Source: Pacificoceanicola onchidii (GTDB lineage: Bacteria; Pseudomonadota; Alphaproteobacteria; Rhodobacterales; Rhodobacteraceae). Taken from it: a stretch of 64,000 nt of DNA. Made by a program: the position numbers and the translations under genes. Location: NCBI RefSeq assembly GCF_004804335.1, contig NZ_SRXY01000008.1:1-64000 (forward strand), given 5' to 3'. Shown in pieces: positions 42,410 through 51,673 of this stretch. How positions within the stretch are numbered: the stretch's first letter is position 1; every line of letters starts with the position of its first letter. The notes beneath the pieces are model-generated. The model had not been told where the DNA came from. It searched no databases and saw only the letters and a program-made list of their open reading frames with translations.

Positions 42410-43300
42410 ATGACTTATGAAAAACTTGGCGGCCTTTTGGCCGCCGTTCTCCTGTGCTGGCCTTCGCTTGGTGTTGCGGCGGATGCGCGTCTTGAGTTCG
42501 TTGGAAGTTATCACTGGCCAACCGAGGACCACGGCGCAGGCGGCTTTTCGGGGATCGAAGTCAGCCCGGACGGCAAGGCATTCACCGCGATTTCCGATCA
42601 TGGAACCCTGTTGACAGGAGAGTTCGAACGCGACGCCAACACAGACCGAATCACCGATGTGGCGTCCACCCCAGTTCGTGGATTGCAGAACGCCCGGGGC
42701 ACGCGGAAAGACGCCGACCGTTTTGATGCGGAGGGACTCGCCGTTGACACCACGGGCCGCGCATTTGTGTCTTTCGAACAGGCCAACGTCATCCACGGCT
42801 ACGACAGCCCCGGACGTGTCGAAGAAAGCTTCACCTCCCGAGCGTTCAAGCGCCTGCAAACCAACTCCGGTCTGGAAGCGCTGGCCATCGACAACGCCGG
42901 GCGACTCGTTGCTATTCCCGAACGCTCCGGCAAGCTGACCCGCCCTTTCCCGCTCTGGCGATTGGAAAACGGCACGTGGCACCACCGGTTTGATCTGGCC
43001 CGATCTGGCGGGTTCCTCATGGTCGGGGCAGATTTTGGCCCTGATGGGAAACTCTACACGCTCGAACGTGTGTTCAGCGGTTGGGGATTTCGCAGCCGCA
43101 TCCGGCGCATCACTTTCGAAGGGGATCAGGTGACCGAAGACCTGACGCTGCTCGAAAGCGCGCTTTGGCAGCACGACAACCTTGAGGGCATTGCTGTGTG
43201 GCAGGACAGTTCGGGCGACATTCGCCTGACAATGATCTCCGATGATAACTTTCGGTCCGTTCTGCAAACCCATCTGGTCGAGTATCGCGTAGTCGATTGA
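42410..43300 (+). CDS. Esterase-like activity of phytase family protein
   Basis: A 296-residue exported protein with a signal peptide (LGGLLAAVLLCWPSLGVAAD). The mature part is a beta-propeller-like repeat: GGFSGIEVSPDGKAFTAISD, AEGLAVDTTGRAFVSFEQ, LEALAIDNAGRLVAIPER, NLEGIAVWQDSSGD. This is the PF13449 pattern (esterase-like activity of phytase), found in Alphaproteobacteria as periplasmic or membrane proteins. Function unproven. It follows mepA by 12 bases. Confidence 0.8.
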   Translation: MTYEKLGGLLAAVLLCWPSLGVAADARLEFVGSYHWPTEDHGAGGFSGIEVSPDGKAFTAISDHGTLLTGEFERDANTDRITDVASTPVRGLQNARGTRKDADRFDAEGLAVDTTGRAFVSFEQANVIHGYDSPGRVEESFTSRAFKRLQTNSGLEALAIDNAGRLVAIPERSGKLTRPFPLWRLENGTWHHRFDLARSGGFLMVGADFGPDGKLYTLERVFSGWGFRSRIRRITFEGDQVTEDLTLLESALWQHDNLEGIAVWQDSSGDIRLTMISDDNFRSVLQTHLVEYRVVD

Positions 43301-43403
43301 TCTGATGGACCCTCTTGCCAGAGCGCGATTCAGTCGTTAAACGCCGCCCGTCCGGCACGTTTCCGGGCCAAGTCCCCGCAACCTTGCAAAAACGGGTCCA
43401 AAC

Positions 43404-44054
43404 ATGACACGCACGCATATTCCCGGCATTCTTGCCATGGCCGCCATCGTTGTGGCCTCGAACATCCTTGTTCAGTTTCTGATCCTAGACGGCCTCCTGA
43501 CCTGGGGCGCGTTTACCTATCCGCTCGCTTTCCTTGTCACCGACGTGATGAACCGCATCTATGGTGCCGGGCCAGCGCGCAAAGTTGTGCTCGCAGGCTT
43601 TGTCACCGGGGTCATCTGTTCGCTGATCGGCTCGCAGATTATGCTACAGGGCGATGGCTATGAATATGCCGCCGTGCCGCTTCGGATTGCCGTGGCCTCC
43701 GGTCTGGCTTTCCTAATCGCGCAGCTCACCGACATCACCGTTTTCAACCGCTTCCGGAGCGGCCTTTGGTGGCGAGCGCCTCTGGTTTCAACCCTGATCG
43801 GCTCTGCGCTGGATACGGCGATCTTCTTCACCGTGGCCTTTTCCGCATCGATCACCGTCTTCGGTGCCGATGCAGATGCTGCGATCAACTGGGCATGGGG
43901 TGGTGTGCCGTTCATGAACGTTGGCGCGGAAGCCCCGCTCTGGGTGACGCTCGCCTTTGCCGATTGGCTCGTCAAACTGAGCCTTGCGCTCATCGCACTG
44001 ATCCCCTTCCGGATGATCGTTTCGAGAGCATCTTCGCCGGTTCCGGCCGCATAA
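43404..44054 (+). CDS. Queuosine precursor transporter (VUT/YhhQ family)
   Basis: A 216-residue membrane protein with six helices. The blocks LTWGAFTYPLAFLVTDVMNR (about 33-52) and LIAQLTDITVFNRFR are those of the YhhQ (COG1738) family, which takes up queuosine precursors such as preQ0/preQ1 for tRNA modification. I looked for a preQ1 riboswitch in 43301-43403 and saw none. Own promoter likely. Confidence 0.9.
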   Translation: MTRTHIPGILAMAAIVVASNILVQFLILDGLLTWGAFTYPLAFLVTDVMNRIYGAGPARKVVLAGFVTGVICSLIGSQIMLQGDGYEYAAVPLRIAVASGLAFLIAQLTDITVFNRFRSGLWWRAPLVSTLIGSALDTAIFFTVAFSASITVFGADADAAINWAWGGVPFMNVGAEAPLWVTLAFADWLVKLSLALIALIPFRMIVSRASSPVPAA

Positions 44055-44175
44055 ACGAAAAAAACACTTTGCGGATTTAAAATCCCGTGTCACCATCATC
44101 TTGAGGGCGGCGATACGGGACACCCCAACATCGGCTGTGCCTCATGCGTTTTAACAGCTGAAAGGAGGTGATCCA

Positions 44176-44232
44176 GTGGTCAGAGAAACATTGGAGAAAG
44201 GTGTCGGAACAGTGCGAGGAAAAGCAACCTAG
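44176..44232 (+). CDS. 18-codon leader-type ORF with a perfect Shine-Dalgarno sequence, upstream of arfB
   Basis: GTG 44176 to TAG 44232 encodes an 18-residue peptide (VVRETLEKGVGTVRGKAT). Bases 44161-44174 (AAAGGAGGTGATCC) are the exact complement of the 3' end of 16S rRNA, with seven bases from GGAGG to GTG. Such a site would recruit ribosomes at the highest rate. The ORF is followed by GC-rich inverted segments (CCCC/GGGG near 44236-44265) and a terminator 24 bp before arfB. The layout is that of a translated leader in front of an attenuator. The rest of 44055-44364 holds no other gene. Confidence 0.5.
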   Translation: MVRETLEKGVGTVRGKAT

Positions 44233-44303
44233 GGCAGCCCCTGGGGCGTGTTTTCCCCGAAACTGGCGAGCAGCCTAACCGGCACCGCCTCCTATACTTC
44301 TCG

Positions 44304-44341
44304 AAGGGTCGCCCGCAGAAGGCGGCCCTTTTCGATTTTTT
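44304..44341 (+). terminator. Intrinsic terminator 24 bp upstream of arfB
   Basis: AAGGGTCGCC (44304-44313) pairs with GGCGGCCCTT (44321-44330), with one T-G wobble and a 7-base loop, followed by TTCGATTTTTT (44331-44341). It lies between the leader ORF and the arfB start at 44365, so it either ends a short transcript or acts as an attenuator for arfB. Confidence 0.8.
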
Positions 44342-44364
44342 CAATCCATACTACCAAAGAACCC

Positions 44365-44784
44365 ATGCGCATTTCGGACGACATAACCATCGAGGATTGG
44401 GAACTGACGGAGCAATTTGTCCGGTCCTCGGGGCCCGGCGGTCAAAACGTCAACAAGGTTTCGACAGCGGTGGAATTGCGCTTCGAGGCGGAGCGTTCCC
44501 CCAACCTACCCGGCCCGGTGAAGTCGCGGCTGCGCCGCCTTGCCGGACGACGCTGGACGAAAGAAGGTGCATTGATCATTCAGGTCGAGGAGACCCGCAG
44601 TCAGGCTCGAAACCGCGAGATTGCGCGCGAGCGTTTGGCAGAATTGATCCGCAAAGCCCTAGTCAAACCGAAACGGCGCATCGCGACCAAACCCACGCTC
44701 GGCTCCAAGAAACGAAGGCTCAAGGCCAAGAAAGAACGGGGCGAGCTCAAAGCCCTGCGCGGGAAGGTCGACCCTTCCGCCTGA
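44365..44784 (+). CDS. arfB: Alternative ribosome-rescue factor / peptidyl-tRNA hydrolase
   Basis: A 139-residue protein. It begins MRISDDITIEDWELTEQFV and has the release-factor GGQ loop in SSGPGGQNVNKVSTAVELRF (about 21-40), followed by a basic C-terminal tail (KPKRRIATKPTLGSKKRRL) that in ArfB/YaeJ enters the empty mRNA channel of a stalled ribosome. It frees peptides from ribosomes stuck on messages without a stop codon. ATG 44365 fits the family start; an in-frame upstream extension would run through the terminator. It ends three bases before the convergent gene's stop. Confidence 0.93.
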   Translation: MRISDDITIEDWELTEQFVRSSGPGGQNVNKVSTAVELRFEAERSPNLPGPVKSRLRRLAGRRWTKEGALIIQVEETRSQARNREIARERLAELIRKALVKPKRRIATKPTLGSKKRRLKAKKERGELKALRGKVDPSA

Positions 44785-44787
44785 GGC

Positions 44788-47400
44788 TCAGAACCGATCC
44801 AGCAGGCGGTCCAGATAATCGAGTTCTGCCTGAGGCCGTTCTGCCTCGCCTGAGCGTTCACGCAACTGATCCAGAAGTTCCTGAGCGCGGCGGTAAACAT
44901 CTTCGCCTTGCAGCATCCCTTCATCTGTCCCGGTCTGTCCGGTGTTGCCGGGATTGCGTCCGAGAGGATCGCGCTGCTGTTGCGGATCGCCGCCTTCGGC
45001 AAACCCCTGCTGACCCTGGTTCTGCTGCTGTTGCTCTGCCAAAGCCTCGCCGAGGTTCCGCAGCCCTTCGCGCAAGGCCTCCATCGCTTCGGATTGCTGG
45101 TCAATGGCCTCTGCGAGATCGCCGCCCCGCAGCGCATCTTCAGCTTCGTCCATGGCGCCTTCGGCACGGCCCAAAGCCTCAGCGGCCCGATCTCCCGCTT
45201 CGGTCCCCTGTTCCGGCAGGTTCTGACGCTGGCGGTTCAACTCGTTGCGCAGAGCGCGCTGACGGCCGGCAAGACTGTCTTCCATGGACTGGCCGCCGTC
45301 ACCCTGACCGGATTGCTGGCCGGGCTGTTGGCCCGGTTGTTCACCCTGCCCTTGCTGGCCGCGTCCCTGTTGCCCCTGACCTTGCTGCCCTTGTTGACCC
45401 TGCTGGCCTTGCCCTTCCTGACCGGGCTCCTGTCCGTCCTGGCGCTGGCCGCGGTTGAACTGATCCTGCAAGTCCTGAAAAGAATCGTCCGACAGTTCCT
45501 GCTGATCACGCAAGGTCTCCGAAAGGCCCTCCATCGCCTGCTCACCGGGCGATTGGCCGCCTTGCCCCTGACCTTGGGTGATCTGCATGTTCTCGAGCAT
45601 TTCCTGCAACTGACGCATCGCCTCTTGCGCTTCAGCCATACGGCCCTGTTCCATCAATTCCTGAATCCGGTCCATCATGCGCTGAATGTCGTCCTGAGAC
45701 ATCTCGATCATGTTGTTCGGATCCATCGGCTGGCCGTTCGGATCCTGTTGCTGTTCCCGGCGCTGTTCCTGCGCTAGTTGCCGCATGTAATCCTGCGTGG
45801 CTTCGCGCAGTTCCTGCATCAACTCGGCGATTTCCTGATCCGACGCGCCGTTTCGCATCGCCTCTTCCAGACGGTCCTGAGCACGTTGAAGACGTTTGCG
45901 CGCGTCTTCCAGATCGCCTTCTTCGAACTCCAAAGCCAGATCCCAAAGCTCTTGCGCAAGTTCGTCTTGTTGCTCGGCGGTCAAGCCTTGCAGCGACGTG
46001 GTTTCCAGACGCTCCAGAGTGTCCCGCAACTTCAGGCGCAGGACTTCGGTGCGGAACAAAGGACCCGGCTTGTTGGCCACGGCGCGCAGGATCATGGAGA
46101 TGTCGCCAGAGTTTTCTCGATTCCACAAAAGCGCTTGCCGCTGTTCGATGACAGCCGCCGCAACAGGATCAAAAAAACGTCGGCCCGGGAGTGTCATCAG
46201 AACCGGCTCTGAAAGACCCTGTTGTCCGCGTGCGTCGCGCACGGAAAGCTCCAGCTTCACCGGCAGGTTGGCCCAGGGATGAAGGGAAAAGTTCTCCACC
46301 AGATCCTGCGTGAACTCTGCCCGGTTTCCGGAGATTGGCATTGGCAAGGGCACCTCGATCGCGGGACGCGTCTCCGGATCAATGGCGCGCCCAAAGCGCC
46401 GGTCAACCTCGCCCAGCGCCAGCGTAAACGTCGCAAAGCCGCCTTCGATTCCATGATCGTCTGATGCCGTGAACGGGATTTGCGCTTCGCCGTCGAAACT
46501 GACTACCACGTCGCCGTCACGGGCCACGGTGGGGGGCGCGTCGGGGATCATAGCAATCTGCCAAAGGCGTCCGCCCGGCCCGTCGATGGCCAGTTCTCCG
46601 GAGCGCACCACTTCAAAGTCCTGCGCAGTTTCCACGTTGCCCTCTTCCGGCAACGGGCGCCCGGAAATGCTTTCCTGCACACGAAGCGCACCAACTTCGC
46701 CATACATCCGCAGGGTAATCTGCGCGCCTTCGGGCACATCCATATGCGGTGCGGTGATGTCGTTGAGGTAAACCGACGGAAGCCGCGTGTAAGGTGGCGG
46801 AGCCATCCAGCCTTCCCAACTCGGCCCCTGTGCCAAATCCGGCCCGCCAGCACCCATGCCGGTCACGGAACCCACGCGCACCAGCGATCCGAACAGGATT
46901 GCAACGGACAGGAAAAGCAAGCCCACGTATCGCAACGCAAAGGGATCCTGCCGGGACAGTTTCAAGTCCGGCGCTTCGGCTCGCACCCCATCCAGAGCGC
47001 GTTCCATCCGCTTGCGGTGTGCCGCCCAGACCGCCCGTGAAGCGTCGTCCGCTTGCCCCGTGGCCTGCCTGTCGAGCAAAGAAAAGATCGGCCGGCCGGG
47101 CATCTGCGCGTCGATCCGGTCAAGCGCATCTTTCCGGGACGGAAATTGGAAACGGCGACCGCCCCAAACCGCGAGGAAAAGGCCAGCGGCGACGATCAGC
47201 ACACCAAGCCATAGCAGCGTCGTGCTGGTCAGTACGTCTTGCCCGCCCAGCATCAAAACGGACAGCACGACGATGACCAATGTCCACAACGGCCAGAACG
47301 CGCGTACGGCCCGTTCCGCCAGAATGCCGACCCAAGTCAACGAAACCGCACCGCGGGTGCGGCGCATCACGTCTTTAAGCGGCTGTTCGTTTTCGGTCAT
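44788..47400 (-). CDS. TIGR02302/DUF4175-type membrane protein with a Gln/Gly-rich region
   Basis: An 870-residue protein with two N-terminal helices (LWTLVIVVLSVLMLGG and LLWLGVLIVAAGLFLAVWGG) plus a third near 170, a large extracytoplasmic part, and a long helical region of glutamine/glutamate repeats (about 520-640) that passes into a low-complexity QQGQGQQG stretch. The overall plan is that of TIGR02302, conserved in Alphaproteobacteria with unknown function. Heptad-like QELMEQGRMAEAQEAM repeats point to coiled coils. It lies head-to-tail after lysA. Confidence 0.8.
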   Translation of the reverse strand: MTENEQPLKDVMRRTRGAVSLTWVGILAERAVRAFWPLWTLVIVVLSVLMLGGQDVLTSTTLLWLGVLIVAAGLFLAVWGGRRFQFPSRKDALDRIDAQMPGRPIFSLLDRQATGQADDASRAVWAAHRKRMERALDGVRAEAPDLKLSRQDPFALRYVGLLFLSVAILFGSLVRVGSVTGMGAGGPDLAQGPSWEGWMAPPPYTRLPSVYLNDITAPHMDVPEGAQITLRMYGEVGALRVQESISGRPLPEEGNVETAQDFEVVRSGELAIDGPGGRLWQIAMIPDAPPTVARDGDVVVSFDGEAQIPFTASDDHGIEGGFATFTLALGEVDRRFGRAIDPETRPAIEVPLPMPISGNRAEFTQDLVENFSLHPWANLPVKLELSVRDARGQQGLSEPVLMTLPGRRFFDPVAAAVIEQRQALLWNRENSGDISMILRAVANKPGPLFRTEVLRLKLRDTLERLETTSLQGLTAEQQDELAQELWDLALEFEEGDLEDARKRLQRAQDRLEEAMRNGASDQEIAELMQELREATQDYMRQLAQEQRREQQQDPNGQPMDPNNMIEMSQDDIQRMMDRIQELMEQGRMAEAQEAMRQLQEMLENMQITQGQGQGGQSPGEQAMEGLSETLRDQQELSDDSFQDLQDQFNRGQRQDGQEPGQEGQGQQGQQGQQGQGQQGRGQQGQGEQPGQQPGQQSGQGDGGQSMEDSLAGRQRALRNELNRQRQNLPEQGTEAGDRAAEALGRAEGAMDEAEDALRGGDLAEAIDQQSEAMEALREGLRNLGEALAEQQQQNQGQQGFAEGGDPQQQRDPLGRNPGNTGQTGTDEGMLQGEDVYRRAQELLDQLRERSGEAERPQAELDYLDRLLDRF

Positions 47401-47438
47401 CCATTGCTCCGATCAGGGGGCGCACCCCTGTCGGTGCA

Positions 47439-48707
47439 TCATAACCATGAAGGAATGGTATCGCGGTTTATGATTTCGTCAAAGGTTGGACGTTGCCGAA
47501 TGACAGCGAATTGATCGCCATTCACCAGAACCTCGGGGATCAGGGGGCGGGTGTTGTACTCGCTCGACATTACAGCGCCATAGGCCCCGGCGCTGCGGAA
47601 AGCCAGCAAATCACCGGCCTTGAGCGGTGGCATCAGTCGGCCTTTGGCAAAGGTATCGCCGCTTTCGCAAACCGGGCCGACAATGTCGTATGGCAGCAGA
47701 TCAACCCCTGCATCTGCCTCCTGAACGGGCACAATCTCGTGGTGAGCCTCGTACATGGCGGGGCGGATGAGGTCATTCATCGCCGCATCCAGGATCAGAA
47801 AGCTGCGCCCGTCGCCCTGTTTGACGTAGATGATTCCGCTCACCAAAAGGCCCGCGTTCCCGGCAATGAAGCGCCCCGGCTCAATCTCGATCTCGCACCC
47901 CAGATGCCCGACGGTGCGTTCAATCAGCGCGCCGTAATCGGTGGGCAGCGGCGGGGCCTCGTTGGACCGCGTGTAGGGAATCCCCAAACCGCCGCCGAGA
48001 TCGAGGCGGGTAATCTCATGGCCATCAGCGCGCAGAGCTTCGGTGAACTCCGCCACTTTCTTGTAGGCCAACTCATATGGCTCAAGTTCCGTTAGCTGCG
48101 AGCCAATGTGTACGTCGATCCCGACGACCTTAAGCCCCGGCAGTGCCGCCGCCTCTGCATAGACCTGCCGCGCCCAGCTCAGCGGAATGCCAAACTTGTT
48201 CTCGGACTTGCCCGTGGCGATTTTAGCGTGGGTTTTTGCATCGACGTCCGGGTTCACCCGAATGGTAATTGGCGCGACCACGCCCATCGCGGTTGCCACT
48301 TCCGAGATCGCGCGCATCTCCGGTTCGCTCTCGACGTTGAATTGCCGAATACCGCCTTCCAGCGCCGCGCGGATTTCTTCCTTGGTTTTGCCGACCCCGG
48401 AAAAGACGATTTTCTCGCCCGGCACACCCGCCGCCTTGGCCCGAGCATATTCGCCGCCGGACACCACATCCATGCCTGCGCCCTCTGCGGCCAGGGTTTT
48501 CAGGATCGCCTGATTGGAGGCCGCCTTCATTGCGTAGCAGATCAGATGGCTGGGTGCCCAGGACAGAGCCTCGTCAAACAGACGGAAATGACGCTGCAAC
48601 GTCGCTGTCGAATAGACGTAGAAAGGCGTGCCGACTTGCGCTGCGATCTCAGAGATCGGCACGTCTTCGGCGTAGAGTGCGCCGTCGCGATAAAGAAAAT
48701 GATCCAA
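47439..48707 (-). CDS. lysA: Diaminopimelate decarboxylase
   Basis: A 422-residue fold-type III PLP enzyme. The PLP lysine lies in ICYAMKAASN (about 56), GGEYARAKAAGV follows, and LDLGGGLGIPY plus IEIEPGRFIAGNAG bind the phosphate; CESGDTFAKGR carries the second-subunit cysteine. The start is taken as TTG 48707 (DHFLYRDG), five bases after GGAGG; a TTG at 48725 would contain that site. It makes lysine from meso-DAP. It follows the small DUF2834-like gene and the mini-lipoprotein on the same strand. Confidence 0.95.
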   Translation of the reverse strand: MDHFLYRDGALYAEDVPISEIAAQVGTPFYVYSTATLQRHFRLFDEALSWAPSHLICYAMKAASNQAILKTLAAEGAGMDVVSGGEYARAKAAGVPGEKIVFSGVGKTKEEIRAALEGGIRQFNVESEPEMRAISEVATAMGVVAPITIRVNPDVDAKTHAKIATGKSENKFGIPLSWARQVYAEAAALPGLKVVGIDVHIGSQLTELEPYELAYKKVAEFTEALRADGHEITRLDLGGGLGIPYTRSNEAPPLPTDYGALIERTVGHLGCEIEIEPGRFIAGNAGLLVSGIIYVKQGDGRSFLILDAAMNDLIRPAMYEAHHEIVPVQEADAGVDLLPYDIVGPVCESGDTFAKGRLMPPLKAGDLLAFRSAGAYGAVMSSEYNTRPLIPEVLVNGDQFAVIRQRPTFDEIINRDTIPSWL

Positions 48708-48787
48708 AGCCGCCTCCTGAGCCAAACCTTCGCCGATGTAGCGCAGTGGGCGGAGAGGGGAAAGGGGCCTCTGCCTCTAAGCTGTCG

Positions 48788-49099
48788 TCAGACCGGTTTG
48801 GACCGGAAATACAGATAAAGAGGCAGCCCGCAGCTGACCCCGATGCAGAAGGTCGCCGGGATAGCCAGCAGAGCAATGAAGTTCCGGCGCACAGCCACCT
48901 CTGCCAGAATCCAGAGCGTCAGCGTGACGGCGGCAATGGTCAGATCCCAAGTCAGACCAGCGGTTGAGGCGTTGACGTACCATGCGTCGATAAGGGCACC
49001 AAGGCTCCATGCGTTTTCCGACAGATACGTCAGGAAATAGTACATCGGATGCACCGTGCCCCAAAGGGCCAGAGCAAGCCAAAGGTGCCGCAGGCTCAC
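48788..49099 (-). CDS. DUF2834-like small membrane protein
   Basis: A 103-residue protein with three helices (LRHLWLALALWGTVHPMYYF, WDLTIAAVTLTLWILAEVAV, FIALLAIPATFCIGVSCGLP). GTG 49099 forms a GTGA overlap with the stop of the mini-lipoprotein. The arrangement of four conserved small segments with WYVNAST-like residues fits DUF2834. Function unknown; it is one of the genes wedged between argH and lysA. Confidence 0.72.
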   Translation of the reverse strand: MSLRHLWLALALWGTVHPMYYFLTYLSENAWSLGALIDAWYVNASTAGLTWDLTIAAVTLTLWILAEVAVRRNFIALLAIPATFCIGVSCGLPLYLYFRSKPV

Positions 49100-49191
49100 T
49101 CTGCGCTCTCTTCGCTGCCCGGCGGGATGGGTTCGCCATCGGCGCCGCATCCGGCCAAGGCCAACATCAACAGAACTGCCAAAGCCCTCAT
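49096..49191 (-). CDS. 31-residue mini-lipoprotein, LptM-like
   Basis: The ORF runs from ATG 49191, which overlaps the argH stop (ATGA, 49188-49191), to TGA 49096, which overlaps the next start (GTGA). The peptide has a signal ([12 protein letters not shown]) and the lipobox LAGC, and after the cysteine reads [10 protein letters not shown], which resembles the C-G-x-x-G-x-x-x-x-P start of LptM (YifL), the small lipoprotein that assists LptD maturation in E. coli; E. coli yifL also lies beside lysine-pathway dapF. It is too short for most gene finders. Confidence rests on both overlaps plus the lipobox. Confidence 0.72.
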   Translation of the reverse strand: MRALAVLLMLALAGCGADGEPIPPGSEESAE

Positions 49192-50579
49192 GCCAAGACC
49201 TCGCGCCAGCGTTTGACCTGGGCGCGCACCTGTTCCGGCGCTGTGCCGCCATAGCTCATCCGGGAAGCCACCGATTTCTGCACTGTCAGCACGTCGAAGA
49301 TCCCTTCGGTGATTGCGCCGTTCACGCCCTGCATGTCCTCAAGGGACAGATCCGGCAAATCGCAGCCCTGTCGCTCTGCCATCGCCACCAAGGCCCCCGT
49401 GACATGATGCGCGTCACGGAAAGGTAGCCCGGTTTCGCGCACCAGCCAATCGGCAAGATCGGTCGCCGTGGAAAAGCCACTGGACGCCGCCGCCTCCAAA
49501 GACGGTTTGTTGCCGGTCATGTCCTTGACCATGCCCTCCATCGCGGCGAGTGCCAGCATCCAGTTGTCGGCGGCGTCAAAAACCTGCTCTTTGTCTTCCT
49601 GCATGTCCTTGGAATAGGCCAGCGGCAGCCCCTTCATCACCATCATCAGCGCGACGTTCGCCCCGAAAATCCGACCAATCTTGGCGCGGATCAATTCGGC
49701 AGCGTCGGGGTTCTTCTTCTGCGGCATGATGCTGGAGCCGGTGCTGAACCGGTCCGAGAGCGTGACAAAGCGGAATTGCGCGGAGGACCAGATCACCAGC
49801 TCCTCGGCGAAACGGCTGAGGTGCATGGCGCTGATGCTGGCGACGCTCAGGAATTCCAGAGCAAAGTCCCGCGCAGACACGGCATCCAGCGAGTTTGCCA
49901 TCGGACGGTCAAAGCCGAGCGCCTCAGCGGTCATGTGCCGGTCAATCGGGAAGCCCGTGCCAGCCAGTGCCGCCGCGCCCAAGGGGGATTCGTTCATGCG
50001 GGCGCGGGCATCGCGTACGCGGGACAGATCGCGGCCAAACATCTCCACATAGGCCATCATGTGATGCCCCCATGTAACCGGCTGCGCGGTTTGCAGGTGG
50101 GTAAAACCGGGCATGACCCAATCGGCCCCCGCCTCCGCCTGCGACAGAAGCTCCTTGATCAGGGCCAGAAGTCCACTTTCGGCGGCGTCGAGCTGATCCC
50201 GAACCCAAAGCCGGAAATCCGTCGCCACCTGATCGTTGCGCGACCGACCGGTATGCAATCGGCCCGCCGGCTCGCCAATGATCTCTTTCAGACGGGCCTC
50301 AACATTCATGTGAATGTCTTCCAAAGCCGTGGAAAATTCGAAGGTTCCGCCTTCGATTTCTGACAAGACCGTGAGCAATCCTTTCCGAATGGCCTCTGCG
50401 TCGCTATCACTAATAATGCCCTGCGCGGCGAGCATCGCAGCGTGGGCCCTCGATCCGGCAATATCCTGTGCCGCCATCCGTTGATCGTATCCGATCGAGG
50501 CGTTGATCGCCTCCATGATCGCATCCGGTCCAGCGGCAAAGCGGCCGCCCCACATCTGGTTCGAGGTCTTGTCCGACAT
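49188..50579 (-). CDS. argH: Argininosuccinate lyase
   Basis: A 463-residue member of the fumarase/aspartase superfamily. The signature [18 protein letters not shown] (about 281-298) is complete, and [14 protein letters not shown] is the usual ArgH start. ATG 50579 gives the family length. It cleaves argininosuccinate to arginine and fumarate, the last step of arginine synthesis. It is divergent from the TlpA-like gene with only 21 bp between the two start codons. Confidence 0.96.
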   Translation of the reverse strand: MSDKTSNQMWGGRFAAGPDAIMEAINASIGYDQRMAAQDIAGSRAHAAMLAAQGIISDSDAEAIRKGLLTVLSEIEGGTFEFSTALEDIHMNVEARLKEIIGEPAGRLHTGRSRNDQVATDFRLWVRDQLDAAESGLLALIKELLSQAEAGADWVMPGFTHLQTAQPVTWGHHMMAYVEMFGRDLSRVRDARARMNESPLGAAALAGTGFPIDRHMTAEALGFDRPMANSLDAVSARDFALEFLSVASISAMHLSRFAEELVIWSSAQFRFVTLSDRFSTGSSIMPQKKNPDAAELIRAKIGRIFGANVALMMVMKGLPLAYSKDMQEDKEQVFDAADNWMLALAAMEGMVKDMTGNKPSLEAAASSGFSTATDLADWLVRETGLPFRDAHHVTGALVAMAERQGCDLPDLSLEDMQGVNGAITEGIFDVLTVQKSVASRMSYGGTAPEQVRAQVKRWREVLA

Positions 50580-50600
50580 TTCGCGTCCTTCGGAGGGATA

Positions 50601-51155
50601 ATGAAAACTCTTGGTCTTGCGCTGCTCTATACCGCCACGATGGCGCTTGCAAATCCGGCGGTCGCCGACGTCGCCGCCGCCGAAGCCATGCGCGCGGGCG
50701 ATATGAAAAAACTGACCTTCCACAGCGAAGCCAAAGAGGCCGGAACGGCGGAATTCATGACCTTTGAGGGCAATCCCCTGACGCTCGCTGAATGGCAAGG
50801 AAAATGGACGGTTGTGAACTTCTGGGCAACCTGGTGCGCTCCTTGTCGCCATGAAATGCCAATGTTGTCAGAACTGCAGGCCGAGATGGGCGGGGAGACA
50901 TTTGAAGTGGTCACCATCGCAACCTCTCGCAATCCACCCGCCAAGATGAAGGCTTTTTTCGAAGAAATTGGCGTGGATAACCTGCCGCTGCACCGCGATC
51001 CAAAATCAAAATTGGCGCGTCAAATGGGCGTGCTAGGTTTGCCGGTTACTGTGATTCTGAATCCTGAAGGCAAAGAAGTGGCGAGGCTGACCGGTGACGC
51101 GGACTGGTCTTCCGATCATGCAAAGGCTGTTTTGGCAACGCTTACCGGCGGCTGA
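50601..51155 (+). CDS. TlpA/ResA-type periplasmic thioredoxin
   Basis: A 184-residue protein with a signal peptide ([21 protein letters not shown]) and a thioredoxin fold. The redox site is [13 protein letters not shown] (about 74-86), and [14 protein letters not shown] holds the cis-proline. TlpA proteins keep cysteines reduced in the periplasm, for example for cytochrome c or cytochrome oxidase assembly. GGAGGG precedes ATG. Its position divergent from argH is common in this bacterial group, in my experience of such genomes. Confidence 0.92.
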   Translation: MKTLGLALLYTATMALANPAVADVAAAEAMRAGDMKKLTFHSEAKEAGTAEFMTFEGNPLTLAEWQGKWTVVNFWATWCAPCRHEMPMLSELQAEMGGETFEVVTIATSRNPPAKMKAFFEEIGVDNLPLHRDPKSKLARQMGVLGLPVTVILNPEGKEVARLTGDADWSSDHAKAVLATLTGG

Positions 51156-51176
51156 TTGAGGTTTGGCTTCAGCAAC

Positions 51177-51207
51177 ACAAAGGGCGGCCACACGGACCGC
51201 CCTTTGT
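51177..51207 (+). terminator. Terminator hairpin after the TlpA-like gene
   Basis: ACAAAGGGCGG (51177-51187) pairs perfectly with CCGCCCTTTGT (51197-51207) around a 9-base loop, 22 bp after the gene. The descending arm ends in CTTTGT and no T-run follows, but the stem is long and GC-rich. Confidence 0.65.
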
Positions 51208-51217
51208 CGTAAGCATT

Positions 51218-51450
<233 letters not shown>

Positions 51451-51673
51451 TTGTTTCTCCGGGTCGCGGGCCCCCACCCACAGTTAGGAGAATTGGACGA
51501 AAATGTGACGCCGCGCAACCCCATTTCGCCATATTTCCCATATTTACCATATAGTTATACACAATCCCGCCGCAACAGAGCGATTGTCCCCCTCATGACA
51601 ACAACAAACCTGACGCAACGCCAGTTTTGACAGTTCTGCCACTCTGCGCACAATGCGAGCAGGGAGGGCGTGC

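Noticed and set aside
43301-43403. preQ1 riboswitch upstream of the queuosine-precursor transporter
   Set aside because: Neither the class I hairpin-plus-A-rich tail nor the class II layout can be made out.
44161-44174. Fragment of a 16S rRNA gene 3' end on the minus strand
   Set aside because: Only about 16 bases match and the flanks differ; it is explained by a perfect Shine-Dalgarno sequence ahead of a short ORF.
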